From Lichenicoccus sp963693035 (GTDB taxonomy: Bacteria > Pseudomonadota > Alphaproteobacteria > Acetobacterales > Acetobacteraceae): a DNA stretch of 64,000 bases. A program made the translations under genes and the position numbers. The DNA lies in NCBI GenBank assembly GCA_963693035.2, contig CAXMMQ010000009.1, forward strand, positions 62,001 through 126,000, written 5' to 3'. Positions 1 through 8,654 of the stretch are shown in pieces (the first letter of the stretch is position 1; every line of letters starts with the position of its first letter). The notes under the pieces are model-generated. The model was not told the origin of the DNA. It searched no databases and saw only the letters and a list, made by a program, of their open reading frames with translations.

Positions 1-200
1 AGCACCTGGGCGTCGAGGAGAGCAAGGTGACCCCCGAGGCTTCCTTTATCGACGACCTCGGCGCCGACAGTCTCGATACGGTCGAGCTGGTCATGGCTTT
101 CGAGGAAGCATTCGGAGTGGAGATCCCCGAGGACGCGGCCGAGAAGATCTCCACCGTGAAGGATGCGATCGACTACATCGAGAAGCAGAAGAGCGCCTGA
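1..200 (+). CDS. acpP: Acyl carrier protein, 3' part
   Basis: This is the C-terminal 65 codons of acyl carrier protein, read from base 3 and cut by the window edge. The phosphopantetheine-attachment motif DSL is intact in the context GADSLDTVELVMAFEE, with Ser as the 4'-phosphopantetheine site. ACP shuttles acyl intermediates among cytosolic type II fatty-acid synthase enzymes. The acidic helix II and the ending (DYIEKQKSA) match the family. fabF starts 24 nt downstream, the usual acpP-fabF pairing. Confidence 0.97.
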   Translation, partial: HLGVEESKVTPEASFIDDLGADSLDTVELVMAFEEAFGVEIPEDAAEKISTVKDAIDYIEKQKSA

Positions 201-224
201 ACTCCAGGAGGCGGGGCTCACCCC

Positions 225-1508
225 ATGTTACCCATGCTGAGCGGAGCCGGGGCGCGTCGGGTTGTCGTGACCGGCATGGGCATCGCGGGACCGCTGGGCG
301 TGGGCGTCAGGCAGTTCTGGTCGCGGCTGGTCGAGGCGGAGAGCGGCATCCGTTCGATCACCTCGTTCGATGCCTCCGGGCTGCCGGCGCAGGTCGCTGG
401 CGAGGTGCCGGCCGGCACCCGTGAGACCGGCCGCCTCGATCTCGACGAGTGGGTGCCGCACAAGGACCAGAAGAAGATGGATCGCTTCATCCATCTCGGC
501 ATGGTCGCCGCAATCGAGGCGGTGGAGGATGCCGGCTGGATGCCGACCGGGGAGGCCGACCAGTGCGCGACCGGCGTGATGATCGGGTCGGGCATCGGCG
601 GCCTGCAGAGCATCTACGAAGCCTCGGTGCAGGTGCATGAGGGCCGCGCCCGCAGGCTGTCGCCATTCTTCATCCCGTCCGCGCTGATCAACCTGGTCTC
701 GGGCCACGTCTCGATCCGCTACGGCTTCAAGGGGCCCAATCATTCCGCGGTCACCGCCTGCGCCACCGGCGTGCACGCGATCGGCGATGCGGCCCGCCTG
801 ATCCTGCTGGGCGACGCCGACGTCATGGTCGCCGGCGGCGCCGAGGCCGCGGTCTGCGAACTGGGCATCGCCGGGTTCTGCGCCTCGCGCGCGCTCTCGA
901 CGGCTTTCAACGCCACCCCGTCGCGCGCCTCGCGACCCTGGGACCGCGACCGCGATGGCTTCGTCATGGGCGAAGGCGCCGGCATCGTGGTGCTCGAGGA
1001 ATACGGGCATGCAAGCAGACGCGGCGCCAAGATCTACGGCGAGGTGCTCGGCTACGGCCTGTCGGGCGATGCGCACCACATCACCGCTCCCCCAGAAGGT
1101 CATGTCGGAGCCTATCGCGCGATGGTCGCCGCCCTGAAGAGCGCGCGCCTCACGCCGGCCGACATCGGCTACGTGAACGCGCACGGCACCTCGACGATGG
1201 CCGACGACCTCGAGCTCGACGCGGTGGAGCGGCTGTTCGGCCACGCCGCGCGGGGGCTCGCGATGTCCTCCACCAAGTCCGCCACCGGGCATCTGCTCGG
1301 GGCCGCCGGCGCGATCGAGGCGATCTTCTCGCTGCTGGCGATCCGCGACGGCGTCGTGCCGCCGACGCTGAACCTGGATCATCCGAGCCGCGAGAGCGTG
1401 ATCGACCGGGTGCCGCATACCGCCCAGGAGCGTCCGGTGCGCCATGCGCTGTCGAACAGCTTCGGCTTCGGGGGCACCAATGCCAGCATCGTCCTCGGCG
1501 GAGCTTGA
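225..1508 (+). CDS. fabF: Beta-ketoacyl-ACP synthase II
   Basis: FabF condenses malonyl-ACP with acyl-ACP during fatty-acid elongation. The 427-residue product has the full thiolase-fold catalytic set: nucleophile Cys179 in TACATG, His320 in NAHGTST, Lys351 in STKSATGH and His356. The C-terminal NSFGFGGTNAS loop is present. AGGAGG lies at 206-211, 13 nt before the ATG, slightly far. A second in-frame ATG at 234 would give a start nearer the usual N-terminus (the core begins RRVVVTGMG), so the start may be up to 3 codons later. It is co-directional with acpP upstream and mltG downstream, as in many alphaproteobacteria. Confidence 0.96.
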   Translation: MLPMLSGAGARRVVVTGMGIAGPLGVGVRQFWSRLVEAESGIRSITSFDASGLPAQVAGEVPAGTRETGRLDLDEWVPHKDQKKMDRFIHLGMVAAIEAVEDAGWMPTGEADQCATGVMIGSGIGGLQSIYEASVQVHEGRARRLSPFFIPSALINLVSGHVSIRYGFKGPNHSAVTACATGVHAIGDAARLILLGDADVMVAGGAEAAVCELGIAGFCASRALSTAFNATPSRASRPWDRDRDGFVMGEGAGIVVLEEYGHASRRGAKIYGEVLGYGLSGDAHHITAPPEGHVGAYRAMVAALKSARLTPADIGYVNAHGTSTMADDLELDAVERLFGHAARGLAMSSTKSATGHLLGAAGAIEAIFSLLAIRDGVVPPTLNLDHPSRESVIDRVPHTAQERPVRHALSNSFGFGGTNASIVLGGA

Positions 1509-1546
1509 AGCGCTGGCCTGACCGGACCTGACGCCGGCATCCTGTC

Positions 1547-2548
1547 ATGATGCGCCGCTTCCTGATGCCGCTGTTCCTGTCGATCCTGCTCGCGGGCGCC
1601 ACCGCGCTTGGCGGCGTCTGGCTGTATGGCAGGCCGGGTCCGCTGGCGCGGGACCAGGCCATCGTCATCCCGCATGGCGGCCTGGCGACCGTGGGTGCCG
1701 CCCTGCAGCGGAACGGCGCCCTGCCGGATGGGGCTGCCGCGCTGCTCGGCTTCAGGCTGGCCGCCCGGCTGACCCGTGACCAGGGGCCGGTGCATGCCGC
1801 GGAGCTGGGCTTCCCGGCGCAGGCCTCGGTGCGCGACCTGCTGCTGGTGCTGCGCACGGCGCGGCCGGTGCAGCATGACCTGACCATCCCGGAGGGCCTG
1901 ACCGCGGCACAGATCGCGGTGCTGGTGGCGGGTGCCGCGGCCCTGGTGGGGCCGGCGCCGGTGCCCCAGGAAGGCAGCGTGATGCCCGACACCTACGCCT
2001 ACGAACTCGGCACCGCGCGACGCGACCTCGTCGGCCGCATGCAGTCCGCCATGCGCCGCCGGCTGGCGATGGTGTGGGCCGGCCGGGATCCGCAGCCGGA
2101 GCTGGCGACACCGCAGGCCCTGCTGGATCTCGCCAGCGTGGTGGAGCGCGAGACCGCCCGGGGGGACGAGCGGCCTCTGGTGGCGCGCGTGTTCCTCAAC
2201 CGGCTGCACCAGGGCATGCGGCTGCAATCGGACCCGACCGTGATCTACGGCGCGTCCGGCGGCCTCGGCGTGCTGGCGCGGCCGCTTAGCGGGGCCGATC
2301 TGACGCAGCCGAACCCCTATAACAGCTACCTGCAGGCCGGCCTGCCGCCCGGGCCGATCTGCGCGCCTGGCCTTGCGTCGCTGCAGGCGGCGGCGCACCC
2401 GGCCGCCGGCGATGCGCTCTACTTCGTCGCCGACGGCGCCGGCGGCCATGCCTTTGCCGCCGATCTTCCGACCCACCTGCAGAACGTCGCCAGGCTGCGC
2501 GCGCTTGAGGCCCTCCATGCGACAGGAGTGGCGGTGCAGAAACCATGA
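1547..2548 (+). CDS. mltG: Endolytic transglycosylase MltG
   Basis: MltG is an inner-membrane endolytic murein transglycosylase that cuts nascent glycan strands. The 333-residue product starts with one membrane helix (about residues 5-26, MPLFLSILLAGATALGGV), followed by the YceG/LysM-like region and the catalytic domain. The family's catalytic glutamate is visible as Glu200 in ASVVERE, followed by RVFLNRL and LQSDPTVIYG. No strong Shine-Dalgarno precedes the two tandem ATGs (1547, 1550). The stop overlaps the next gene's ATG (ATGA at 2545-2548), so the SDR gene is probably translationally coupled. Confidence 0.95.
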   Translation: MMRRFLMPLFLSILLAGATALGGVWLYGRPGPLARDQAIVIPHGGLATVGAALQRNGALPDGAAALLGFRLAARLTRDQGPVHAAELGFPAQASVRDLLLVLRTARPVQHDLTIPEGLTAAQIAVLVAGAAALVGPAPVPQEGSVMPDTYAYELGTARRDLVGRMQSAMRRRLAMVWAGRDPQPELATPQALLDLASVVERETARGDERPLVARVFLNRLHQGMRLQSDPTVIYGASGGLGVLARPLSGADLTQPNPYNSYLQAGLPPGPICAPGLASLQAAAHPAAGDALYFVADGAGGHAFAADLPTHLQNVARLRALEALHATGVAVQKP

Positions 2549-3456
2549 CTGCCGCCGTCGTCACCGGAGCCACCGGCGGGATCGGGCGCCGGATCGCGCT
2601 CGGGCTGGCCGCGGCCGGGCTCGAGGTGTTTCTGGTCGGCCGGGATGCGGACCGGCTGGAGCGGACGCGCGACTGGATCGGCGGCCGGGTGCTGCGCAGC
2701 CGGGACCGGCTGGTTCCGGTGCAGGCCGACCTGTCGCTGCTGGCCGAGACACGCGCGGCGGCGGACACGATCCTCGCCCGTGCCCAAGCGTTGGCGCTGC
2801 TGGTCAACAATGCCGGCACACTGTCGGCGCGGCGGCAGCTCACGCGCGAGGGCCACGAGCTCACGCTCGCGGTCAACCACCTGTCGCCGTTCGTGCTGAG
2901 CCACGCCCTGCTGCCGGCGCTGCTTGCCCAGGGCGGCGGTGCGCGGATCGTCAGTGTCGGCTCCTCGACATCGGACCGCACGAGCATCGATCCGGCCGAC
3001 CTCGAGCTGGCGGGGTCGTGGCGGATGACGCGCGCCTATGCCCGGTCCAAGCTCGCCCTGCTGATGACCCAGATGACGCTGGCGCAGCACCTCGATCCGG
3101 CGCTGGTGACCGCCAACGTGGTGCATCCTGGACTGGTCGCCACCGGCCTGGTGCGCGAGCCGGGCGTGGTGGGCCTCGCCTGGCGGCTGATGGCGCCGTT
3201 CAGCCTGAATGAGAGCCAGGGCGCCGAGACGCCGCTATACGCCGCACTCTCGCCGGAGTGCGCGGCGCTTACCGGGGCCTATCTGAAGCGGCGCCGGCCG
3301 GCGCGTCCGAACAGGCGGACAGCGGACGCGGCGCTGCGGGCGCAGGTCTGGACGGCGACTGAGGCGCTTGCGGCGCCGTTCCTGCCGCCGACGGCGCTTG
3401 CGGCGCCGTTTTTGCCGCCGACGACGCGGCGAGCGCTGCTTCCGCCGCAGGATTGA
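2545..3456 (+). CDS. Short-chain dehydrogenase (retinol-dehydrogenase-like)
   Basis: A classical SDR with a Rossmann fold for NAD(P)(H). The N-terminal TGATGGIG cofactor motif (about residues 8-15), the NNAG motif, the catalytic Ser region (VGSSTSD) and the YARSK active site (Tyr and Lys) are all visible. Sequence style resembles the retinol dehydrogenase/WWOX-like branch; the substrate cannot be told. The domain normally ends near WTATEAL. After that comes an extra Ala/Pro tail made by two copies of a 30-bp repeat. The last 188 bp overlap the 3' end of the convergent SDR on the other strand. ATGA overlap with mltG. Confidence 0.9.
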   Translation: MTAAVVTGATGGIGRRIALGLAAAGLEVFLVGRDADRLERTRDWIGGRVLRSRDRLVPVQADLSLLAETRAAADTILARAQALALLVNNAGTLSARRQLTREGHELTLAVNHLSPFVLSHALLPALLAQGGGARIVSVGSSTSDRTSIDPADLELAGSWRMTRAYARSKLALLMTQMTLAQHLDPALVTANVVHPGLVATGLVREPGVVGLAWRLMAPFSLNESQGAETPLYAALSPECAALTGAYLKRRRPARPNRRTADAALRAQVWTATEALAAPFLPPTALAAPFLPPTTRRALLPPQD

Positions 3457-4405
3457 TCGCGGCGGATCGCACAGTCAGGCGCTGCAGCAGCCCGAGCAGC
3501 CGCACCTGCGCGCTCCAGCCGCGCGCACGCTGGTTGAACGGCCCGCGCACGCCAAGCACGCGCGAGGGTGGCCGGAACAGGCACGGCTCCTCCGCGGCCA
3601 GCGCCGCCGGATCGCGCGACAACTGGGCATCGAAGCGCAGCCGGCCCATCAGCCACGCGGCCAGCGCCGGCGACAGCCGGGCCACGTAGGAAAAAGCGGT
3701 GACCACCGAGGTGACGGTCATCTCCCGGCAACGCCCGGTGGCGGCAAGATACAGCGCCTCGGCCACGATCTCCGGCTGGTAGACCGGAGGCACCGGGCGT
3801 GCCGGGAACCCCATGTAGGACGGCGCATGGCTGAAGAACGGGGTGTTGACCGCCGGTGGGAAGATGGTGGCCAGCCGGACCCGGCTGCGTGCCAGCTTGA
3901 GCTCGACCTGGATCGACTGGCCGAAGCCCCGCACCGCCGCCTTGGCGCCGACATAGGACGACATCAGCGGCAGGCCGTGGAACACGATGCCGGAGCAGAC
4001 ATTGACGATGGCGCCGCTATCGCGCGGCAGCATGATGCGCAGCGCCGCGCGCACCCCGTTCACGGTGCCCATGTAGGTGACGTCGGTCACGCGCCGAAAC
4101 TCGGCATCCGGCACGTCGAGCAGGCGCCCATAGACGCCGTTGCCGGCGGCGTTGATCCAGGCATCGGCCGGTCCGAGCTGGGCGGTGAGCGCGCGCGCCG
4201 CCTGCTCCATCGCCTCGGCATCGGCCACGTCGGCCAGCGCGACCGCGCCGGTGGCGCCGGCTGCCTGCACATCGTCCAGCGCCGCCCGCAACCCCGCCTC
4301 GCCGCGGGCGATCAGCCCGACCGACCAGCCCCGCCGCGCGAACAGGCCGGCGGTGCAGCGGCCGATCCCCGACGAGCCGCCGGTGATGATCACGACCCTT
4401 CGCAT
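3269..4405 (-). CDS. SDR family oxidoreductase with extended C-terminus
   Basis: A second SDR, unrelated in detail to its convergent neighbour. ITGGSSGIG (about residues 8-16) is the cofactor loop, NAAG replaces NNAG, and SSYVGAK holds the catalytic Tyr and Lys. The body resembles the 'SDR with membrane-linked C-terminal helix' type (ARLSPALAAWLMGRLRF, about residues 238-255). After residue about 305 comes a low-complexity Ala/Pro/Ser tail antisense to the other SDR. The start is set at the ATG directly before RRVVIITGG; a further in-frame ATG exists at 4447. No good Shine-Dalgarno is visible for either. Substrate unknown. Confidence 0.85.
   Translation of the reverse strand: MRRVVIITGGSSGIGRCTAGLFARRGWSVGLIARGEAGLRAALDDVQAAGATGAVALADVADAEAMEQAARALTAQLGPADAWINAAGNGVYGRLLDVPDAEFRRVTDVTYMGTVNGVRAALRIMLPRDSGAIVNVCSGIVFHGLPLMSSYVGAKAAVRGFGQSIQVELKLARSRVRLATIFPPAVNTPFFSHAPSYMGFPARPVPPVYQPEIVAEALYLAATGRCREMTVTSVVTAFSYVARLSPALAAWLMGRLRFDAQLSRDPAALAAEEPCLFRPPSRVLGVRGPFNQRARGWSAQVRLLGLLQRLTVRSAAINPAAEAALAASSAAKTAPQAPSAAGTAPQAPQSPSRPAPAAPRPLSACSDAPAGAASDRPR
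3364..3423 (+). repeat. Two tandem 30-bp repeats in the SDR tail
   Basis: Two adjacent 30-bp copies (3364-3393, 3394-3423), differing at two bases, encode ALAAPFLPPT twice in the plus-strand SDR and an Ala/Pro-rich stretch in the minus-strand SDR. They lie exactly in the zone where the two convergent genes overlap, so one duplication lengthened both proteins. Confidence 0.9.
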
Positions 4406-4551
4406 GGCGGTCCGGGATGGGGGCGATGTGAGGGAGCGGTCGGCCATCCGGCTAGATGCCACACAAGCGTGTGGGTCTGTAAATCCCGTTCTGTTGCTTC
4501 GTGTTGGGCGGTGGGGTCGGCGCGCCGGCCTGCATCGACCGGAGCCCGTGC

Positions 4552-5829
4552 ATGACCGACCTGACCCGCCGCACCCTGTTCGGCACCAGCGCCCTGCTTG
4601 CCGCGAGTGCCGCAGCCGCGGCCGCAGCACGGCGCGAGCCGGATGCGCTGCGCGGAGCGGTCGAGGATGGCCGCGTCAGCCTGCCGCCGCTGCACGCCCC
4701 GAGCGAGGCCAATGGCGAGGTGCCGAACCTGCTGCCGCCGGGAAAGCGCCTGGGCATCGCGGTGGTAGGGCTCGGCGTGCTGGCGCTGGAGGAGATCCTG
4801 CCGGGTTTCGGCCAGGCGGCGCATGTGCGGCTCGCGGCGGTGGTCAGCGGCCGGTCCGAAAAGGCGCGCGCGATCGCCGCACAGCACGGCGTGCCGGAAA
4901 AGAACGTGTACAGCTATGCGAACTTCGACAGCATTCGCGACAACCCGGATATCGATGCGGTGTACATCGTGCTGCCGAACGCGATGCACGCCGAGTTCAC
5001 CCTGCGCGCCGCCGCCGCCGGCAAGCACGTGCTGTGCGAGAAGCCGATGGCGGCCACCGTCGCCGAGGCCGAGCAGATGGTCGAGGCCTGCCGGCAGGCG
5101 CGCCGCACCCTGATGATCGCCTACCGGCTGCAGCACGATCCGGCGCATCGCACCCTGATCGGGCTGGCGCGCAGCGGCCGATACGGTTCGATCCGCATGA
5201 TCGAGGCGGTGAACGGCCAGAACGACCTGCCGAACGGCCAGTGGCGGCAGATCCTGGCGATGGCCGGCGGCGGCTCGCTGCCCGATGTCGGGCTCTATTG
5301 CACCAACGCGTTCCGTTACATCACCGGCGAGGAGCCGGTCGAGGTGACCGGACAGGTGACCCGTCCGGCGCACGATACGCGTTTCCGCGAGATCGAGGAC
5401 GTGGCGCTGTTCACCCTGCGGTTCCCGTCCGGGATCATCGCCACCGGCAGCTCCGGCTACAGCTTCCACGAAAGCCGGCAGTTGCGCGTGCATAGCGAGC
5501 GCGGCTGGCTCGGGCTCGATCCGGCATTCGGCTACGACAACCTCGCTGTGCAGATCGATCGCAAGGCGGAAATGGCCGGCGCGCTGGAAACCCGTCGCTT
5601 CACGCCGAAGAGCCAATTCGCGGTCGAGATGGACGCGTTCGCGCTCAGCCTGCACAACCAGGCGGTGCCGCTGACGCCCGGCGAGGAGGGGCTGCAGGAC
5701 ATGCGCATCCTGGAGGCGATCTACCAGTCGGCCGCCGGAGGCTCCGCGGTGAAGCTGCCGCCGGCGGTCACGCAGGCGAAGCCGCGCGGCCAGTGGCCGA
5801 GCCAGTTGGGACCCTACCTGCTTGCCTGA
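4552..5829 (+). CDS. Tat-exported Gfo/Idh/MocA oxidoreductase
   Basis: The 425-residue product starts with a twin-arginine signal (TRRTLFGTSALLAASAAAAAAA), so it is probably folded with its NAD(P) cofactor in the cytosol and exported to the periplasm like glucose-fructose oxidoreductase. The Rossmann motif VVGLGVLA and the family's EKP motif (CEKPMA) are present, followed by the C-terminal GFO_IDH_MocA domain. ATG 4552 is chosen because GGAG lies 7 nt upstream (4541-4544) and it places RR at the N-terminus; the frame stays open upstream to 4501. The substrate is probably a sugar, but not identifiable. It converges with and overlaps the GlxA-type gene by 62 bp. Confidence 0.88.
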   Translation: MTDLTRRTLFGTSALLAASAAAAAAARREPDALRGAVEDGRVSLPPLHAPSEANGEVPNLLPPGKRLGIAVVGLGVLALEEILPGFGQAAHVRLAAVVSGRSEKARAIAAQHGVPEKNVYSYANFDSIRDNPDIDAVYIVLPNAMHAEFTLRAAAAGKHVLCEKPMAATVAEAEQMVEACRQARRTLMIAYRLQHDPAHRTLIGLARSGRYGSIRMIEAVNGQNDLPNGQWRQILAMAGGGSLPDVGLYCTNAFRYITGEEPVEVTGQVTRPAHDTRFREIEDVALFTLRFPSGIIATGSSGYSFHESRQLRVHSERGWLGLDPAFGYDNLAVQIDRKAEMAGALETRRFTPKSQFAVEMDAFALSLHNQAVPLTPGEEGLQDMRILEAIYQSAAGGSAVKLPPAVTQAKPRGQWPSQLGPYLLA

Positions 5830-6802
5830 CCGCGTCCCCGGCGTGCCGGCTGCGATAGGCCGCCGGTGATACGCCGAGACGACGCTGGAAGGCACGCCGG
5901 AACGTCTCGACATCGGCGAAGCCGCAGCGTGCGCCGGCCAGCTTCGGCGGTAGCCCTTGTTCCAGCAGCCGGCGTGCCGCCTCGACCCTGATGCCTTCCA
6001 CCCAGGCGGACGGCGTGACGCCGACCTCGTCGCGAAACAGCCGGGCGAAGTGGCGCGGACTGATCCCCGCGCGGTCCGCCAGTTCGGCCACGCTGTGATG
6101 CGCCTCGGGGTGTGCTGCGACCCAGCGCTGCACGGATTGCAGCATGGAGCGCCCGGCCGGGCTGCCGTGGCGCTCGCGGCTGTACTGGAGCTGGCCGCCG
6201 GGCCGACGGAAATACATCACCAGCTGGCCCGCGATGCGGCGCGCAAGCTCGGCGCCCAAATCCTCCTCGACCAGCGCCAGCGCCAGGTCGAGCCCTGCGG
6301 TGACGCCGGCCGCGGTTCGGGCCCTGCCGTCGCGGACATGGATGGCGTCCACCTCCAGCGCCACCTGCGGGAATGCGCGGGCGAAGTGATCGGCGATCGC
6401 CCAGTGGGTGGTGACCCGGAGCCGGTCCAGCAGCCCGGTCTGCGCCAGCAGGAACGCGCCGGTGCAGACCGAGCCATAGCGGAGCGAGGCCCCCGCCACG
6501 TCGCGCAGCCGGCCGACAAGCTGTGCATCGCCCGCCCGCCGGTGCAGGTTGGGGGCACCCGCGACGAGCAGCGTGTCGAACGCGGCGCCGCCGTCCTGTC
6601 CCAGCACCCCGTCCACGGTGATGCGCATGCCGGAGGAGGCCCGGATCATGCCCGATACCGCGCCGAGCAGGCGTATGTCGTATTCGTTGCGACCGGCCTG
6701 CAGGTTGGCCTCGGCGAACACGTCGGCCGGCCCGGAGACGTCCAGCAACTGGACGCCGTCGACCGCCAGGATCCCGATCTTTCGCGCAGCCATCGCCCCC
6801 AT
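5768..6802 (-). CDS. GlxA-type AraC-family transcriptional regulator
   Basis: An N-terminal DJ-1/PfpI amidotransferase-like sensor domain (about residues 5-165, with the nucleophile-elbow motif GSVCTGAFLLA) is fused to a C-terminal AraC double helix-turn-helix (about residues 215-315: ADRAGISPRHFARLFR and the second HTH ending in RRAFQRRLGVSPAAYR). This is the GlxA architecture. Effector unknown. It is divergent from the HD-domain gene, with a 101-bp shared promoter region, so that gene is a likely target. Start may be 6802 or the ATG at 6793. Its 3' end overlaps the convergent oxidoreductase gene by 62 bp. Confidence 0.88.
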   Translation of the reverse strand: MGAMAARKIGILAVDGVQLLDVSGPADVFAEANLQAGRNEYDIRLLGAVSGMIRASSGMRITVDGVLGQDGGAAFDTLLVAGAPNLHRRAGDAQLVGRLRDVAGASLRYGSVCTGAFLLAQTGLLDRLRVTTHWAIADHFARAFPQVALEVDAIHVRDGRARTAAGVTAGLDLALALVEEDLGAELARRIAGQLVMYFRRPGGQLQYSRERHGSPAGRSMLQSVQRWVAAHPEAHHSVAELADRAGISPRHFARLFRDEVGVTPSAWVEGIRVEAARRLLEQGLPPKLAGARCGFADVETFRRAFQRRLGVSPAAYRSRHAGDAVRQAGRVPTGSATGRAASPA

Positions 6803-6903
6803 GTCCGTTGCCGTGGTGGTTTGGCAGAAATAGCAGGAAACCATCGCATCGTGCCAGACGCTCGGCTGCTACTCCAGTCGCTCCATCAGCAAGGAGTTCG
6901 ACC

Positions 6904-7545
6904 ATGCCGATCATCGATCCCGCAGCCGCCATTCCCGACAGCAGGCTCGCGCGCGCGATCACCGAGTTCGTGCGCGACACCGAGACCGAGCTGCTGTTCA
7001 ACCATTCGAGCCGCGTCTACCGGTTCGGAGCGATCGCCGGATTGCGTCGCGGCCTGAGCTTCGACCGTGAGCTGCTGTATGCTGGCGCGATGTTCCACGA
7101 TATCGGCCTGATGCCGGGCCATTCCAGCGCCGACGAACGCTTCGAGGTCGACGGCGCCCACGCTGCGCGCGACTTCCTGCGCAGCCACGGCGTGCCCGAG
7201 GCGGACGCCTACACCGTCTGGACGGCGATCGCGCTGCACACCACGCCTGGCGTGCCGGTGCACATGCATCCCGTGGTCGCCCTGGTGACCGCCGGCGTCG
7301 AGATGGACGTGCTCGGCCTGACCTATCCGGATTATCCAGCTGCCGAGCGGGAGGCGGTGGTTGCGGACTTCCCGCGCCCGCCCGCCTTCAAGGAGGAGAT
7401 CATCCAGGCCTTCTATGACGGCATCAGGCACAAGCCCGACACCACCTTCGGCAACGTCAAGGCCGACGTCATCGCCGACAAGGAGCCGCATTTCCATCGC
7501 GGCAATTTCTGCCAGGTGATCCGCAGCTCGCTTTGGCCCGGCTGA
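6904..7545 (+). CDS. HD-domain hydrolase (cyanamide-hydratase-like)
   Basis: A 213-residue cytosolic HD-superfamily protein. Metal ligands are visible as His34 (FNHSSR), His65-Asp66 (MFHDIGL) and His112 (ALHTTPG). The pattern FNHSSRVYRFG...AMFHDIGL resembles the cyanamide hydratase/Ddi2-like HD branch, but the substrate is not established. AAGGAG at 6891-6896, 7 nt before the ATG, fixes the start. It is divergent from a GlxA regulator, whose class often controls the adjacent hydrolase. Confidence 0.85.
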   Translation: MPIIDPAAAIPDSRLARAITEFVRDTETELLFNHSSRVYRFGAIAGLRRGLSFDRELLYAGAMFHDIGLMPGHSSADERFEVDGAHAARDFLRSHGVPEADAYTVWTAIALHTTPGVPVHMHPVVALVTAGVEMDVLGLTYPDYPAAEREAVVADFPRPPAFKEEIIQAFYDGIRHKPDTTFGNVKADVIADKEPHFHRGNFCQVIRSSLWPG

Positions 7546-7553
7546 ACCATGGT

Positions 7554-8639
7554 TCAGCGATCGGGTCGGACGGTTCGCGACAGCCGCGCGACGATCCGTC
7601 CAGCCGTGCGCAGCGGGCGGGTGACCTTCCAGGAGGTGGAGGCATGCAGTGCCATGAGTTCGGCCCGGAGCTGTGCCATCGTTGCGCTGCCCGCGGCAGG
7701 TCCTGGCGCGGCGGCCGGGGTTCCCGCACCCCAATCCGAACACGGGCCGGCCTCGGGCATCGTGGCCTCCAGCACGTAGAGATGGGCGCGGCCGCAGCCC
7801 GGGAACGGATGGAACGCCACGCTCCAGCCGGCACGTCGCGCAGCCTGCGTGAAGAAGCCGTGGGTGAAGCCCAGCTCCATCCAGCCGAAGCGACGCATGC
7901 AGAACACCGACAGGGCGTCCAGCCGCGGACCCCAAGGGTAAGGGATGCCCGGGGACGGGTCGGGCACCACCGGTTCGCCGCAGAGAATGACGCGGCCACC
8001 GGGATTCAGGCGATCATGGAGGCGCCGCAACAGGTCCTGGAAATCCAGCGCGTGGTGGAACGCCTCGTAGAAAATGATGGTGTCGAAGCGCTGCGCGCCG
8101 AAGCCGTCGCCGAATACGGCCCGCTCCGTCGACACCTCGAGCTGCATCGCCTCCGCCTGCAACCGGATGCCTTCCAGTGCGACCGCATCCACGTCCGCGC
8201 CGTGCGCGCGGTAGCCCAGTCGCGCCAACATCAACAGGATCTGGCCGCTGCCTGGACCGTATTCCAGCACACTGCCACCGGGCGGCAGGACCAGATGACG
8301 CAGGATATGGCCCCAGGCATAGAGATGCTCTCCGACCATTCCAGGGTCCCGGAAGCTCCAGGGCGGAAGCTGCGACCAGATGTGCTCCGGGAGGGCGAAC
8401 GAGGGCGCCTCGTCGCGCCGGGGGACGTAGTCGGCCTCGGGATGCGCGCGCAGGCCGAGATAGAGGTCGAGCGCGGCCTGACGGTAGTCGACGGAAAACG
8501 GATCCATGGCGGCAAGCAGCCGTGCAGCCGGGACGTCCAGGGTGAGGCTGGACATGAGCTGGAACATCCCGGCATCGGGAACGCCGCCATCAAGACCGGT
8601 GACGATCTGATCGAATTCCGCCGCGCTGCAGGCCGGCAT
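7554..8639 (-). CDS. Class I SAM-dependent methyltransferase
   Basis: A 361-residue protein with the SAM-binding motif I VLEYGPGSGQ (about residues 124-133), an acidic motif II (GADVDAVAL) and motif post-I/IV (FDTIIFYEAFHH). The C-terminus ends with ASTSWKVTRPLR, a short tail commonly seen on glycosyltransferases and methyltransferases of surface-polysaccharide clusters. That suggests, without proving, a glycan or lipid-carrier substrate. It ends 8 nt from the HD-domain gene's stop (convergent) and starts 15 nt downstream of the SYLF gene stop, so those two may be co-transcribed. Confidence 0.82.
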   Translation of the reverse strand: MPACSAAEFDQIVTGLDGGVPDAGMFQLMSSLTLDVPAARLLAAMDPFSVDYRQAALDLYLGLRAHPEADYVPRRDEAPSFALPEHIWSQLPPWSFRDPGMVGEHLYAWGHILRHLVLPPGGSVLEYGPGSGQILLMLARLGYRAHGADVDAVALEGIRLQAEAMQLEVSTERAVFGDGFGAQRFDTIIFYEAFHHALDFQDLLRRLHDRLNPGGRVILCGEPVVPDPSPGIPYPWGPRLDALSVFCMRRFGWMELGFTHGFFTQAARRAGWSVAFHPFPGCGRAHLYVLEATMPEAGPCSDWGAGTPAAAPGPAAGSATMAQLRAELMALHASTSWKVTRPLRTAGRIVARLSRTVRPDR

Positions 8640-8654
8640 GCCGGTCGTCGGGCC

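Noticed and set aside
228..1445. 405-codon minus-strand frame inside fabF
   Set aside because: Shadow of fabF; low-complexity Arg/Gly/His composition and no motif.
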